Assembly (NCBI GenBank): GCA_031409495.1
Contig: JANNXI010000053.1
Location: 1-16,346, forward strand
Direction of reading: 5' to 3'
DNA from: JANMDR01 sp031409495
GTDB lineage: Bacteria; Pseudomonadota; Gammaproteobacteria; Burkholderiales; Usitatibacteraceae
Length of the DNA: 16,346 nt
Below the pieces are notes generated by a model, which worked only from the letters and a program-made list of their open reading frames with translations, made no database searches and was not told the DNA's origin. This document shows positions 7,203-13,189 of the stretch, in pieces (the first letter of the stretch is position 1; every line of letters begins with the position of its first letter). Made by a program: the position numbers and the translations under genes.

Positions 7203-7451
7203 TCAAATACCCTTCACGCGCTCGTCACCCACCCGCGCTGGGGCGTCTGACACCATGCCCAAATAACGCTCAAATCCGGCGCGCGTTCCGCTTGCTGCCT
7301 CCGACTTTAAATAATCAAGCGTGAGCACTGACGCCATTTTTCCAGCTGCGGCGCTAGCAATAAATTGATTCACGGATATATCATCGCGCGCGGCCAGTTC
7401 TTTGATTTTTTGATGCACAGAATTTGGTAATCGAGTAGTTAGTGCGGTCAT
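7203..7451 (-). CDS. Ribbon-helix-helix (HicB/Arc-like) antitoxin
   Basis: This is an 82-residue protein. Residues 1-45 (TTRLPNSVHQKIKELAARDD, then ISVNQFIASAAAGKM) form a typical ribbon-helix-helix DNA-binding domain, in which the TTRLP strand would dimerise and read DNA. The tail ending RAGFERYLGMVSDAP would contact a toxin. Relatives are annotated as HicB-family antitoxins paired with PIN-domain RNases. The ATG overlaps the stop of the upstream PIN fragment by ATGA, and AAGGAG at 7459-7464 is a good ribosome site. Because the toxin has lost its N-terminal part, this is an orphan antitoxin. It could still act as a repressor or counter toxins encoded elsewhere. Confidence 0.8.
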   Translation of the reverse strand: MTALTTRLPNSVHQKIKELAARDDISVNQFIASAAAGKMASVLTLDYLKSEAASGTRAGFERYLGMVSDAPARVGDERVKGI

Positions 7452-7620
7452 GGTGTGCTCCTTTTGTGGCTTAGGGTACGTAAAAAATCAGCTGGGGTCA
7501 TAGCATGCACTAGTAATTGGCTGGTGCGCTTAAAGTCGGCAATGTTGTGCGTAACAATGTAGGTACTACGTGAAGTCACCGCGCATTCGACCGAAAGAGT
7601 TGCAAGCGCTTTAAATGTCC
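7448..7620 (-). pseudogene. PIN-family toxin, C-terminal fragment
   Basis: The frame encodes FKALATLSVECAV, then YIVTHNIADFKRT, then HAMTPADFLRTL, ending in TGA that overlaps the antitoxin start. IVT-N--DF followed by TPADFL is the characteristic C-terminal end of PIN-domain toxins, where the Asp belongs to the acidic RNase site. Upstream the frame runs into a stop inside the palindrome at 7621-7650. No N-terminal half with the first catalytic Asp is present. It is therefore a truncated, inactive toxin gene with the palindrome exactly at the break. Confidence 0.7.
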
Positions 7621-7650
7621 GAAGATACGGGAATTATGGGCGTCTTTAAG
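7621..7650. repeat. Dispersed palindrome copy R4
   Basis: GAAGATACGGG (7621-7631) and GGGCGTCTTTAAG (7638-7650) are the two halves of the family palindrome, separated by AATTAT. It lies 8 bp past the stop of the gene at 7658-8287 and marks the break of the PIN toxin gene. It may serve as a weak terminator for the former. Confidence 0.6.
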
Positions 7651-7657
7651 CATAATC

Positions 7658-8287
7658 TTAACCTGCGAGCTGATTACTAGCTGCTTGCTTTTTTGCAGCG
7701 CGTACCTGTACTTTGGCAAGGATTGCTTCTTGAACCTGCTCGTCTTTGGCCAACTCGGCAATTCCAGCTACAGCGAACGCCCCAAAAGCTTCAGCTAAGT
7801 ACAAAACCTCTTGAATTTCTTCAGGCGTATAGCTAGGCTCAATCACCTCCGTAGTCCCCCATTTTTGGACATGTAAACCACCGGTATGGGTGTAGCTATT
7901 CATCGTTTTCCAGCTCTCAGCATGGATACGGCTGAGGATTTTTTCGGAGAACGCTGGAGTAGCCTCGAGTGCGCCGAGCATCGCTTGGATTTTTGGTGGT
8001 TCCTTGTCTTCCGAAAATGCCGTCACTTCTTCGTCGGTTGCGCATAAAGAAAGCCACTCGCCGCGAATGTAAGCCTCATATTCCCATCTGAGCAATGCAA
8101 AGCTCGATGCAAACAAGCCACGATCAAGGAGAGTGACTATCCCGTGATGGTGGTCTTGCGCAATAGCAAAGCAGGCACATGCTACCCGCACTCGCAAAGT
8201 AGGCGGCATTTCGCATTCGCTGATTGACTGCCCGAGCCAGTCCAAGTATTCGATGGAATCTTTTTCAAGCTTGAATGCTGTCAGCAT
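7658..8287 (-). CDS. Hypothetical all-helical protein, DUF6988/DUF5677-like
   Basis: This 209-residue, mostly helical, soluble protein has no signal peptide. Recognisable blocks are LLRWEYEAYIRGEWLSLCAT (residues ~66-85), ESWKTMNSYTHTGGLHVQKW (~124-143) and YTPEEIQEVLYLAEAFG (~154-170). Together, W-x-YIRG-WL-CAT, NSYTHTG and the late helix resemble the DUF6988/DUF5677 group, which has a HEPN-like helical layout; this is from memory and tentative. Function is unknown. ATG at 8287 has no visible Shine-Dalgarno, only TATACT just upstream, so the message may be nearly leaderless. It lies between the DUF3501 operon and the broken toxin locus. Confidence 0.7.
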   Translation of the reverse strand: MLTAFKLEKDSIEYLDWLGQSISECEMPPTLRVRVACACFAIAQDHHHGIVTLLDRGLFASSFALLRWEYEAYIRGEWLSLCATDEEVTAFSEDKEPPKIQAMLGALEATPAFSEKILSRIHAESWKTMNSYTHTGGLHVQKWGTTEVIEPSYTPEEIQEVLYLAEAFGAFAVAGIAELAKDEQVQEAILAKVQVRAAKKQAASNQLAG

Positions 8288-8419
8288 AAAGTATATTTTA
8301 GCGGTGGCGGATGGATGTGTAAAAACAGCGCAGTGTTAGGTAGTGCCCGCCCAATCCCTCTGGAGTGCAGAATTTTCGAGCATCTTTGGCCTATAAAATA
8401 ACAGCTTGTAATAACCAAT

Positions 8420-9019
8420 TCAACCAAAATCCCGTGCCAACGCATCCCGCGTTTCCGGGCTTAACGGTGACACTGTTGCTTGATAATTACCGTGATCCAC
8501 GCCGACCGAAATCGTTACGCCGTACTTCACGGCTTCGATCATTTCTTTGCTAAATTCAAAGCGTAAAAAGTGCACGGCGGAGGTTTTGGTTTCGGTTTCC
8601 CGTTCTAGGTCTTCGTCGGCGATGGCGTATACGCGTTCGGCACCTTCAATCTGCACCCAGGTTTTACGTTCGACGCCTTTAAGTTTGGTGAGCGCGATTT
8701 TGCGTTCGGTTTCATCGGTGTATTCGATTAGCATCGTCGCTTTTAGGTTTTTGCCTGTGGGCAAAAGTGGCACGTAGGCTTCTAGCTCGTCCAAAATACC
8801 TTGTTCTTCAAAGTTTTTTTCGGCGCGCAAAATTTCTTGAATTTGATAGCGTAGGGTTTGTTCGTCTTCAAACAACAGCGTGACGTGATTGCCTACGTGC
8901 ACGGTGCGCAGGCGCTTGTGCGCGATGGCGGCTTTGCGATATTCGGGACGGGCTTTGGCGTATTGCTCAAGGCTCATTAGGGAATCTTTGGTGATGGTGG
9001 GGGCTGTGGTGGTGGACAT
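8420..9019 (-). CDS. DUF3501 family protein
   Basis: This 199-residue protein matches DUF3501 from end to end: SLMSLEQYAKARPEYRKAAI, then KRLRTVHVGNHVTLLFED, RYQIQEILRAE, LKATMLIEY, VYAIADEDLER, and KTSAVHFLRFEF followed by SVGVDH. No signal peptide, membrane segment or cysteine cluster is visible, so it is probably cytoplasmic. Function is undescribed. It is the third gene of an apparent operon after rubrerythrin and the two-cluster Fe-S protein; I recall this trio in many proteobacteria, suggesting a shared redox or metal-stress role. The ribosome site AGGAGC lies at 9027-9032. The 160 bp gap before it holds two hairpins that could reduce its expression. Confidence 0.88.
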   Translation of the reverse strand: MSTTTAPTITKDSLMSLEQYAKARPEYRKAAIAHKRLRTVHVGNHVTLLFEDEQTLRYQIQEILRAEKNFEEQGILDELEAYVPLLPTGKNLKATMLIEYTDETERKIALTKLKGVERKTWVQIEGAERVYAIADEDLERETETKTSAVHFLRFEFSKEMIEAVKYGVTISVGVDHGNYQATVSPLSPETRDALARDFG

Positions 9020-9059
9020 TTTTGATGCTCCTGATTGAATGTGTGATGTGCTTGGAGAT

Positions 9060-9113
9060 ACCCTTTTCCCTGAAAGGGTCTACCTTCGGGTCGTAGGGCG
9101 TCTTCAGGGTGCC
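9060..9113. repeat. Hairpin plus half palindrome (R5) between the Fe-S and DUF3501 genes
   Basis: ACCCTTT (9060-9066) and AAAGGGT (9073-9079) form a 7-bp stem. Shortly after, TAGGGCGTCTTCAGGGTGCC (9094-9113) matches one arm of the dispersed palindrome, without a clean partner arm. It is probably a rearranged family copy. Confidence 0.45.
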
Positions 9114-9129
9114 GTAAAAGGTGGTTGTG

Positions 9130-9162
9130 TCGGATTACGGCGCAAAAGCGCGCCTAATCCGA
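9130..9162. repeat. REP-like hairpin
   Basis: TCGGATTA (9130-9137) pairs with TAATCCGA (9155-9162), and inside it GGCGC (9139-9143) pairs with GCGCC (9150-9154) around an AAAAGC loop; C9138 is bulged. The TCGGATTA...TAATCCGACCTACG pattern resembles repetitive extragenic palindromes that I recall from many proteobacteria. It lies 17 bp after the Fe-S gene stop. Confidence 0.6.
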
Positions 9163-9179
9163 CCTACGTTGATGTTGGT

Positions 9180-10541
9180 TTACTCTGTACGTTGCACGCC
9201 GTATGCGGTGGCGATTAGGGTTAAGGGGTGTGCTAATTTTGCTTTAACTGTTGTTTCTTTTTTCAGCGCTTCTATGCCTTGCTCGATATGATGCGCGGCT
9301 AGTTGGCAGTCGGAGCTGATGTAGTTTGGTGCGGCGTCGTTCATGGCGCGGAATACGGGTTTGCCGATTTTTAGGCTCATCTCGTGGTACTCCTTTTTCA
9401 CGCCCCATGTGCCCGCGTGGCCGGAGCAGCGCTCGACTGTGGTAACGGTGGTGCCGGGTACTAGCTGCAACATTTCACGGGTTTTTTGGCCGGTGTTTTG
9501 TACTCTGGCATGGCAAGGGATGTGATACGAAACATTGCCTAAGCTGGCTTTGAAATCTTGCTTCAATAAGCCATCTTTTTTGCGCTGAATTAGGTATTCA
9601 AACGGATCCCACATGGCGGCCTTAACGGCCTGAACATCGGCATCTTCAGGGAACATCAAGGGTAGCTCTTGCTTAAACATTAAGGTGCAAGACGGTATTG
9701 GCGTAAGGATGGCGTAGCCCGCTTTTGCCAGCTTAGCTAATTGTGGGATATTGATTTCCTTAAGCTTTGCCACCGCATCTAAATCGCCAAGCTCTAATTT
9801 TGGCATGCCGCAGCAGGCTTCTTTTTCAGCGAGCACATGCGGGATTTCGTTGTGATCCAAAATGCTCACTAAATCATGGCCAATGCCGGGTTCGTTGTAG
9901 TTGATGTAGCAGGTTGAAAATATAGCCACTTTGCCCGGTGTTTTGGAGCCGTCTTTAATGGTGAAGGCTTGCGGCGGGGCGTCGTTGTTGCGGAATTTTG
10001 AGCCGGTAAATTCAGGCAGCCATGCGGTTTTGTGCACGCCTAAGGTGGCTTCAAGCATCTTGCGCACCATCGGCATTTTGTTGGTGGCGTTTACAAACTG
10101 CACTACTACAGGGATGCTGGCCAGCTTGCCGTTACGGTCGGTTGACGATAAATTAGCATCGCGAAATTTGGTGGCTGTGCCTTGTTTGTGCTGCACCGCT
10201 TTTGCCCGCAACATGAGGTGCGGGAAGTCGAGGTTCCACGGATGTGGCGGCACGTAGGGGCATTTGGTCATGTAGCAGACGTCGCACAAATAGCATTGGT
10301 CGACTACTTCCCAATACTTTTGCTTCGGCACATCGTCCATTTCGCCGCTTTTGCCGGCGTCGATTAGATCGAACAAGGTGGGGAATGAATTGCACAAACT
10401 CACACAGCGCCGGCAGCCGTGGCAAATGTCGAACACGCGTTCCATCTCGCCAAACAGGGCGGCTTCATCGTAGAAAGATGGATTTTTCCAGTCGATGGGA
10501 TGACGGGTTGGGGCTTCGAGACTGCCTTCGCGAGTGGACAT
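9180..10541 (-). CDS. GlpC/heterodisulfide-reductase-type Fe-S protein with two [4Fe-4S] and two CCG domains
   Basis: This is a 453-residue protein. Two ferredoxin-type motifs bind [4Fe-4S] clusters: CHGCRRCVSLC (C40, C43, C46, C50) and CYLCDVCYMTKCP (C83, C86, C89, C94). Two cysteine-rich CCG domains follow: STCYIN...ACCGMP...PSC, and IPCHAR...ERCSGHAG...SDC, where the second has Ser in place of one cysteine of the CCG pair. This is the layout of GlpC and HdrB/D-like electron-transfer subunits. No flavin domain is present, so it should pass electrons between partners, perhaps to or from rubrerythrin. It has no signal peptide. AAGGA at 10551-10555 is the ribosome site. It lies between rubrerythrin and DUF3501 and is separated from rubrerythrin by a strong terminator. 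It is not glpC itself, since glpA and glpB are absent. Confidence 0.88.
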   Translation of the reverse strand: MSTREGSLEAPTRHPIDWKNPSFYDEAALFGEMERVFDICHGCRRCVSLCNSFPTLFDLIDAGKSGEMDDVPKQKYWEVVDQCYLCDVCYMTKCPYVPPHPWNLDFPHLMLRAKAVQHKQGTATKFRDANLSSTDRNGKLASIPVVVQFVNATNKMPMVRKMLEATLGVHKTAWLPEFTGSKFRNNDAPPQAFTIKDGSKTPGKVAIFSTCYINYNEPGIGHDLVSILDHNEIPHVLAEKEACCGMPKLELGDLDAVAKLKEINIPQLAKLAKAGYAILTPIPSCTLMFKQELPLMFPEDADVQAVKAAMWDPFEYLIQRKKDGLLKQDFKASLGNVSYHIPCHARVQNTGQKTREMLQLVPGTTVTTVERCSGHAGTWGVKKEYHEMSLKIGKPVFRAMNDAAPNYISSDCQLAAHHIEQGIEALKKETTVKAKLAHPLTLIATAYGVQRTE

Positions 10542-10567
10542 TTTTGTTGTTCCTTAGCTGCTGTAGT

Positions 10568-10604
10568 TAAAAAAAGGGGCTGCCGAGTTAACTGATGGCA
10601 GCCC
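10568..10604 (-). terminator. Intrinsic terminator after the rubrerythrin gene
   Basis: GGGCTGCC (10577-10584) and GGCAGCCC (10597-10604) form a perfect 8-bp GC-rich stem with a 12-base loop. On the minus strand it is followed by CTTTTTTTAA. It lies 22 bp beyond the rubrerythrin stop and 36 bp before the Fe-S gene start. Partial read-through could give more rubrerythrin message than downstream message. Confidence 0.85.
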
Positions 10605-10625
10605 GCTTTCGTGTTGCGAGAAAAC

Positions 10626-11045
10626 TTAAACTTCTAATGCATCCAGCGCTTTTTGAAAGCGGTTAGCGTGGGAGCGCTCGGCCTTAGCCAGTGTTTCAAA
10701 CCAGTCGCTAATTTCGTCGAAACCCTCTTCGCGTGCGGCTTTTGCCATGCCTGGGTACATGTCGGTGTACTCATGCGTTTCGCCAGCAACAGCGGATTTC
10801 AGGTTTTGCTCAGACGAGCCAATTGGCAAGCCAGTTGCAGGGTCGCCAACTACAGCTAGGTAGTCAAGGTGGCCGTGCGCGTGGCCAGTTTCGCCTTCGG
10901 CAGTTGAGCGGAATAGCGCGGCTACGTCGTTCTGACCTTCAACGTCAGCTTTGTTTGCGAAATATAAATAGCGACGATTCGCTTGTGATTCGCCTGCAAA
11001 TGCATCTTTCAAATTTTGGTGAGTTTTTGTACCTTGCAATTTCAT
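10626..11045 (-). CDS. Rubrerythrin family protein without rubredoxin domain
   Basis: This 139-residue four-helix diiron protein carries the ligand motifs AGESQANRRY (E19), AEGETGHAHGH (E52, H55), AGETHEY (E89, E92) and AKAERSHANRF (E123, H126). The C-terminal rubredoxin-like domain with its CxxC pairs is missing, as in sulerythrin-type members, so an external electron donor is needed; the Fe-S protein encoded next is a natural candidate. The family reduces hydrogen peroxide to water in the cytoplasm. AGGAGA (11052-11057) is a good ribosome site. The upstream region contains a short palindrome and 13-bp tandem repeats that may be regulatory. It is first in the likely three-gene operon, ahead of a strong terminator. 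Confidence 0.92.
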   Translation of the reverse strand: MKLQGTKTHQNLKDAFAGESQANRRYLYFANKADVEGQNDVAALFRSTAEGETGHAHGHLDYLAVVGDPATGLPIGSSEQNLKSAVAGETHEYTDMYPGMAKAAREEGFDEISDWFETLAKAERSHANRFQKALDALEV

Positions 11046-11094
11046 GGTGGTTCTCCTAGGTATGTTTGTGGATTAACGTGTAAAACATAAATAC

Positions 11095-11107
11095 TCTAAC
11101 TGTTAGA
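11095..11107. promoter_or_regulatory. 13-bp palindrome upstream of rubrerythrin
   Basis: TCTAAC-T-GTTAGA is a perfect inverted repeat 50 bp upstream of the rubrerythrin ATG, in the expected promoter zone. It is a candidate operator for a stress regulator. I could not assign clear -35 and -10 boxes. Confidence 0.35.
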
Positions 11108-11130
11108 AACATGAGTCTAGTGCAAAATTA

Positions 11131-11169
11131 TGATTGCTGCTATTGATTGCTGCTATTGATTGATGCGAT
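11131..11169. repeat. Three tandem 13-bp repeats
   Basis: TGATTGCTGCTAT (11131-11143) is repeated exactly at 11144-11156 and with two changes at 11157-11169 (TGATTGATGCGAT). It sits 86-124 bp upstream of the rubrerythrin ATG and may be a variable-number repeat. Confidence 0.7.
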
Positions 11170-11211
11170 TGCTTTGATAGAGTAGGTGAATGAATATATG
11201 CCTGTTAATGT

Positions 11212-11244
11212 CTTGAAGATTCCCGTATTTAAGGTGTTTACAAG
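11212..11244. repeat. Dispersed palindrome copy R6
   Basis: CTTGAAGATTCCC...AAGGTGTTTACAAG is a degenerate family member 5 bp beyond the amidotransferase stop. It probably acts as a weak terminator on the minus strand, although no T-run follows. Confidence 0.55.
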
Positions 11245-11248
11245 ATAT

Positions 11249-12031
11249 TTAATTGTCCGTCCGCGCCCGGACCGCCGCTAAAAAATCGTCCAAAATCGGA
11301 CGGCAATTCAGCAAATTTTCCCTATTCGGGCACATAAATTCCGGGTGCCATTGCATGCCAAATACATAGCTTTCGCCCGTGCCGCGAATGGCTTCAACTA
11401 TTTTGCCGTCTTCTGCATAGGCTTCAACCACTAAATTATTGCCTAGTTTGTTTACGGCTTGATGATGGATGGTGTTTATTACGCCGTCTGATGCGCCCAG
11501 TAGTGCTGCTAATCGGGTGTTTGGCACAATATTTAAGCCGTGGAATTTGTTTTCATAAGCTTGTTCGCAACGGTGGTTTGCAGCGCTCTCAACCTGTGTT
11601 GGAATATCCTGAAACAGCGTGCCGCCCATTGCCACATTGATTATCTGCATACCGCGACACACGCCCAGCACGGGTTTGCCTGCGCCTATAAACGCGTGTA
11701 CCAGCTCGAGCTCGTACGCATCCCTAATTTTGTCGCCCCCCCATTCCGGTTTTAACGCTACATCGCCATAGCTCTCAGGTGCCACATCGGCACCGCCTTG
11801 CAATACCAAGCCGTCGAACAATTCAACGTAATCATGAATCGAAATTTTATCCGGTCCATGCGGCGTAGATTGGCTAATCGCGGGGATCATCAGCGCTAAT
11901 ACATTTGCCGACATCACCCAATGCGCTACGCACTCCTCAACATAATGCAACGATTTTGTGGGCAAAAATTCGCGATTATTGTCGGGGTGCAATAGTCTGG
12001 CTGACAAGCCGATGCGGAGAGTGCGGTGCAT
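11249..12031 (-). CDS. Class I glutamine amidotransferase, gamma-glutamyl-gamma-aminobutyrate hydrolase (PuuD-like) family
   Basis: This 260-residue cytoplasmic enzyme belongs to the peptidase C26 group. The nucleophile is C125 in GVCRGMQ; H229 and E231 in MQWHPEF complete the triad. The oxyanion region is LVLQGGADVAPESYGD (76-90). PuuD removes the glutamyl group in putrescine breakdown, but no other puu genes are here, so the substrate is uncertain and a general gamma-glutamyl hydrolase role is safer. The ATG at 12031 has no evident Shine-Dalgarno. It diverges from mutY across 75 bp that contains a perfect AT-rich hairpin. Confidence 0.85.
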   Translation of the reverse strand: MHRTLRIGLSARLLHPDNNREFLPTKSLHYVEECVAHWVMSANVLALMIPAISQSTPHGPDKISIHDYVELFDGLVLQGGADVAPESYGDVALKPEWGGDKIRDAYELELVHAFIGAGKPVLGVCRGMQIINVAMGGTLFQDIPTQVESAANHRCEQAYENKFHGLNIVPNTRLAALLGASDGVINTIHHQAVNKLGNNLVVEAYAEDGKIVEAIRGTGESYVFGMQWHPEFMCPNRENLLNCRPILDDFLAAVRARTDN

Positions 12032-12043
12032 AAAAATAACGGA

Positions 12044-12064
12044 ATATTAAGATGCTCTTAATAT
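12044..12064. promoter_or_regulatory. Perfect 9-bp inverted repeat in the divergent intergenic region
   Basis: ATATTAAGA (12044-12052), loop TGC, TCTTAATAT (12056-12064) lies between the starts of the amidotransferase and mutY genes. Its position suits an operator acting on both, or a 5' leader hairpin for mutY. Confidence 0.4.
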
Positions 12065-12106
12065 GCGCCAAAGTCACCGCGCATTGCAAGCGGTAAACTA
12101 CGCATT

Positions 12107-13189
12107 ATGGAAAAATTCGCAAATCGCATCATCAATTGGCAAAAAATTAGTGGTCGTCATGATCTACCGTGGCAGCGCACTCAAGACCCGTACCGTGTGT
12201 GGCTATCCGAAATTATGCTGCAGCAAACCCAAGTAAGTGCCGTAATCGGCTATTACCAACGCTTTTTAAATACCTGCCCAACGTTGCAAGATTTAGCGGC
12301 CGCCAGTAGCGACACTGTGATGGTGCTGTGGGCGGGCCTGGGTTACTACGCCCGCGCGCGTAACCTGCACAAAGCGGCGCAGATAGTGGTGCGCGACCAC
12401 GATGGCGTGTTTCCGTCGGCCTTTGCCGATATTGTCGCATTGCCCGGCATTGGGCGTTCTACAGCCGGTGCCATCAGCGCATTTTGTTTTGCCCAGCGCA
12501 CGCCAATCATGGACGGGAACGTGAAGCGCGTGTTCACGCGGCATTTTGGGATTGAGGGCGATCCGAGCAAGAAGACGATTGAAGCAGCGCTGTGGCAACT
12601 CGCAGAAGCGCAATTGCCGGCAAACAATATGGCAGCCTACACCCAAGGTTTGATGGACTTAGGCGCAAGCCTTTGCAGCCGCACGGCACCCAAATGTTTG
12701 TTGTGCCCAGTAGCCGAAACTTGCATCGCAAAGCGCGATGGCTTAACCGCTACCCTGCCTACGCGAAAGCTCAAAAAAGCCATACCGCATAGGCAAACCA
12801 CGCTGCTGATTTTGATGGAGCACGACAAAGTGCTAATCGAGCAACGCCCGCCAACAGGTATTTGGGGCGGCTTATGGAGTTTGCCGGACTTAGGCGCTGA
12901 TTTTGACGCAAATAATACGTTGAAGACGCCCGTAAATAGGGTGCCTTCAGTTTATGGTTTGGGTGAGTTTAAGGGTAGGAAGCTTGCTGTAGAGGATCAC
13001 GGTTTCACTCATTTCACTTTAAGCATCACGCCGCTTTTAGTTGATTTAACTAAGCAAAAAACTTCGGTGAACTTGATGGCGCAGCAAAGCAAAACCAAGT
13101 GGCTAAGTTTAAGCGAAATAGAAACCGCAGCGCTACCAGCGCCGGTGAAACGAATACTACTTAAGCTAGTTTTAGAAAAATCCGAATAG
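12107..13189 (+). CDS. mutY: A/G-specific adenine glycosylase MutY
   Basis: This is a 360-residue protein. The catalytic domain has SEIMLQQTQV with Glu35, a helix-hairpin-helix LPGIGRSTAGAI (112-123), and catalytic Asp136 in MDGNVKRV. The [4Fe-4S] loop is C190-x6-C197-x2-C200-x5-C206. The C-terminal NUDIX-like 8-oxoG recognition domain starts near 230, with GIWGGLWSLP (251-260) and HGFTHFTL (298-305). It removes adenine mispaired with 8-oxoguanine. Residues 272-282 (LKTPVNRVPSV) are encoded by a copy of the dispersed palindrome, inserted in frame in a loop of the C-terminal domain. The last 29 bp overlap the convergent glycosylase gene. No clear Shine-Dalgarno is visible before ATG at 12107. 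Confidence 0.96.
   Translation: MEKFANRIINWQKISGRHDLPWQRTQDPYRVWLSEIMLQQTQVSAVIGYYQRFLNTCPTLQDLAAASSDTVMVLWAGLGYYARARNLHKAAQIVVRDHDGVFPSAFADIVALPGIGRSTAGAISAFCFAQRTPIMDGNVKRVFTRHFGIEGDPSKKTIEAALWQLAEAQLPANNMAAYTQGLMDLGASLCSRTAPKCLLCPVAETCIAKRDGLTATLPTRKLKKAIPHRQTTLLILMEHDKVLIEQRPPTGIWGGLWSLPDLGADFDANNTLKTPVNRVPSVYGLGEFKGRKLAVEDHGFTHFTLSITPLLVDLTKQKTSVNLMAQQSKTKWLSLSEIETAALPAPVKRILLKLVLEKSE
12920..12952. repeat. Dispersed palindrome copy R7, inside mutY
   Basis: TTGAAGACGCCC...AGGGTGCCTTCAG closely matches the intergenic palindromes at 15041-15072 and 4841-4879. It is read in frame as LKTPVNRVPSV. Arms TGAAGACGCCC and GGGTGCCTTCA pair at 9 of 11 positions. Confidence 0.75.

Noticed and set aside
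7021..7266. 81-codon plus-strand ORF after the MBL-fold gene
   Set aside because: It starts in the terminator palindrome, overlaps the antitoxin on the other strand and has no domain or ribosome site.
10153..10570. Several overlapping ORFs opposite or alongside the Fe-S gene
   Set aside because: They are arginine- and cysteine-rich shadows of the Fe-S protein frame, which has all its motifs intact.
11131..11169. Short CRISPR-like array
   Set aside because: The 13-bp units are directly adjacent with no spacers, and no cas genes are near.
11249..12031. Calling the amidotransferase puuD
   Set aside because: The catalytic triad fits the family, but no other putrescine-pathway genes are present, so a specific symbol is not supported.
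12213..12828. Minus-strand ORFs inside mutY
   Set aside because: mutY holds all catalytic and cluster residues; the antisense frames have no recognisable domain.
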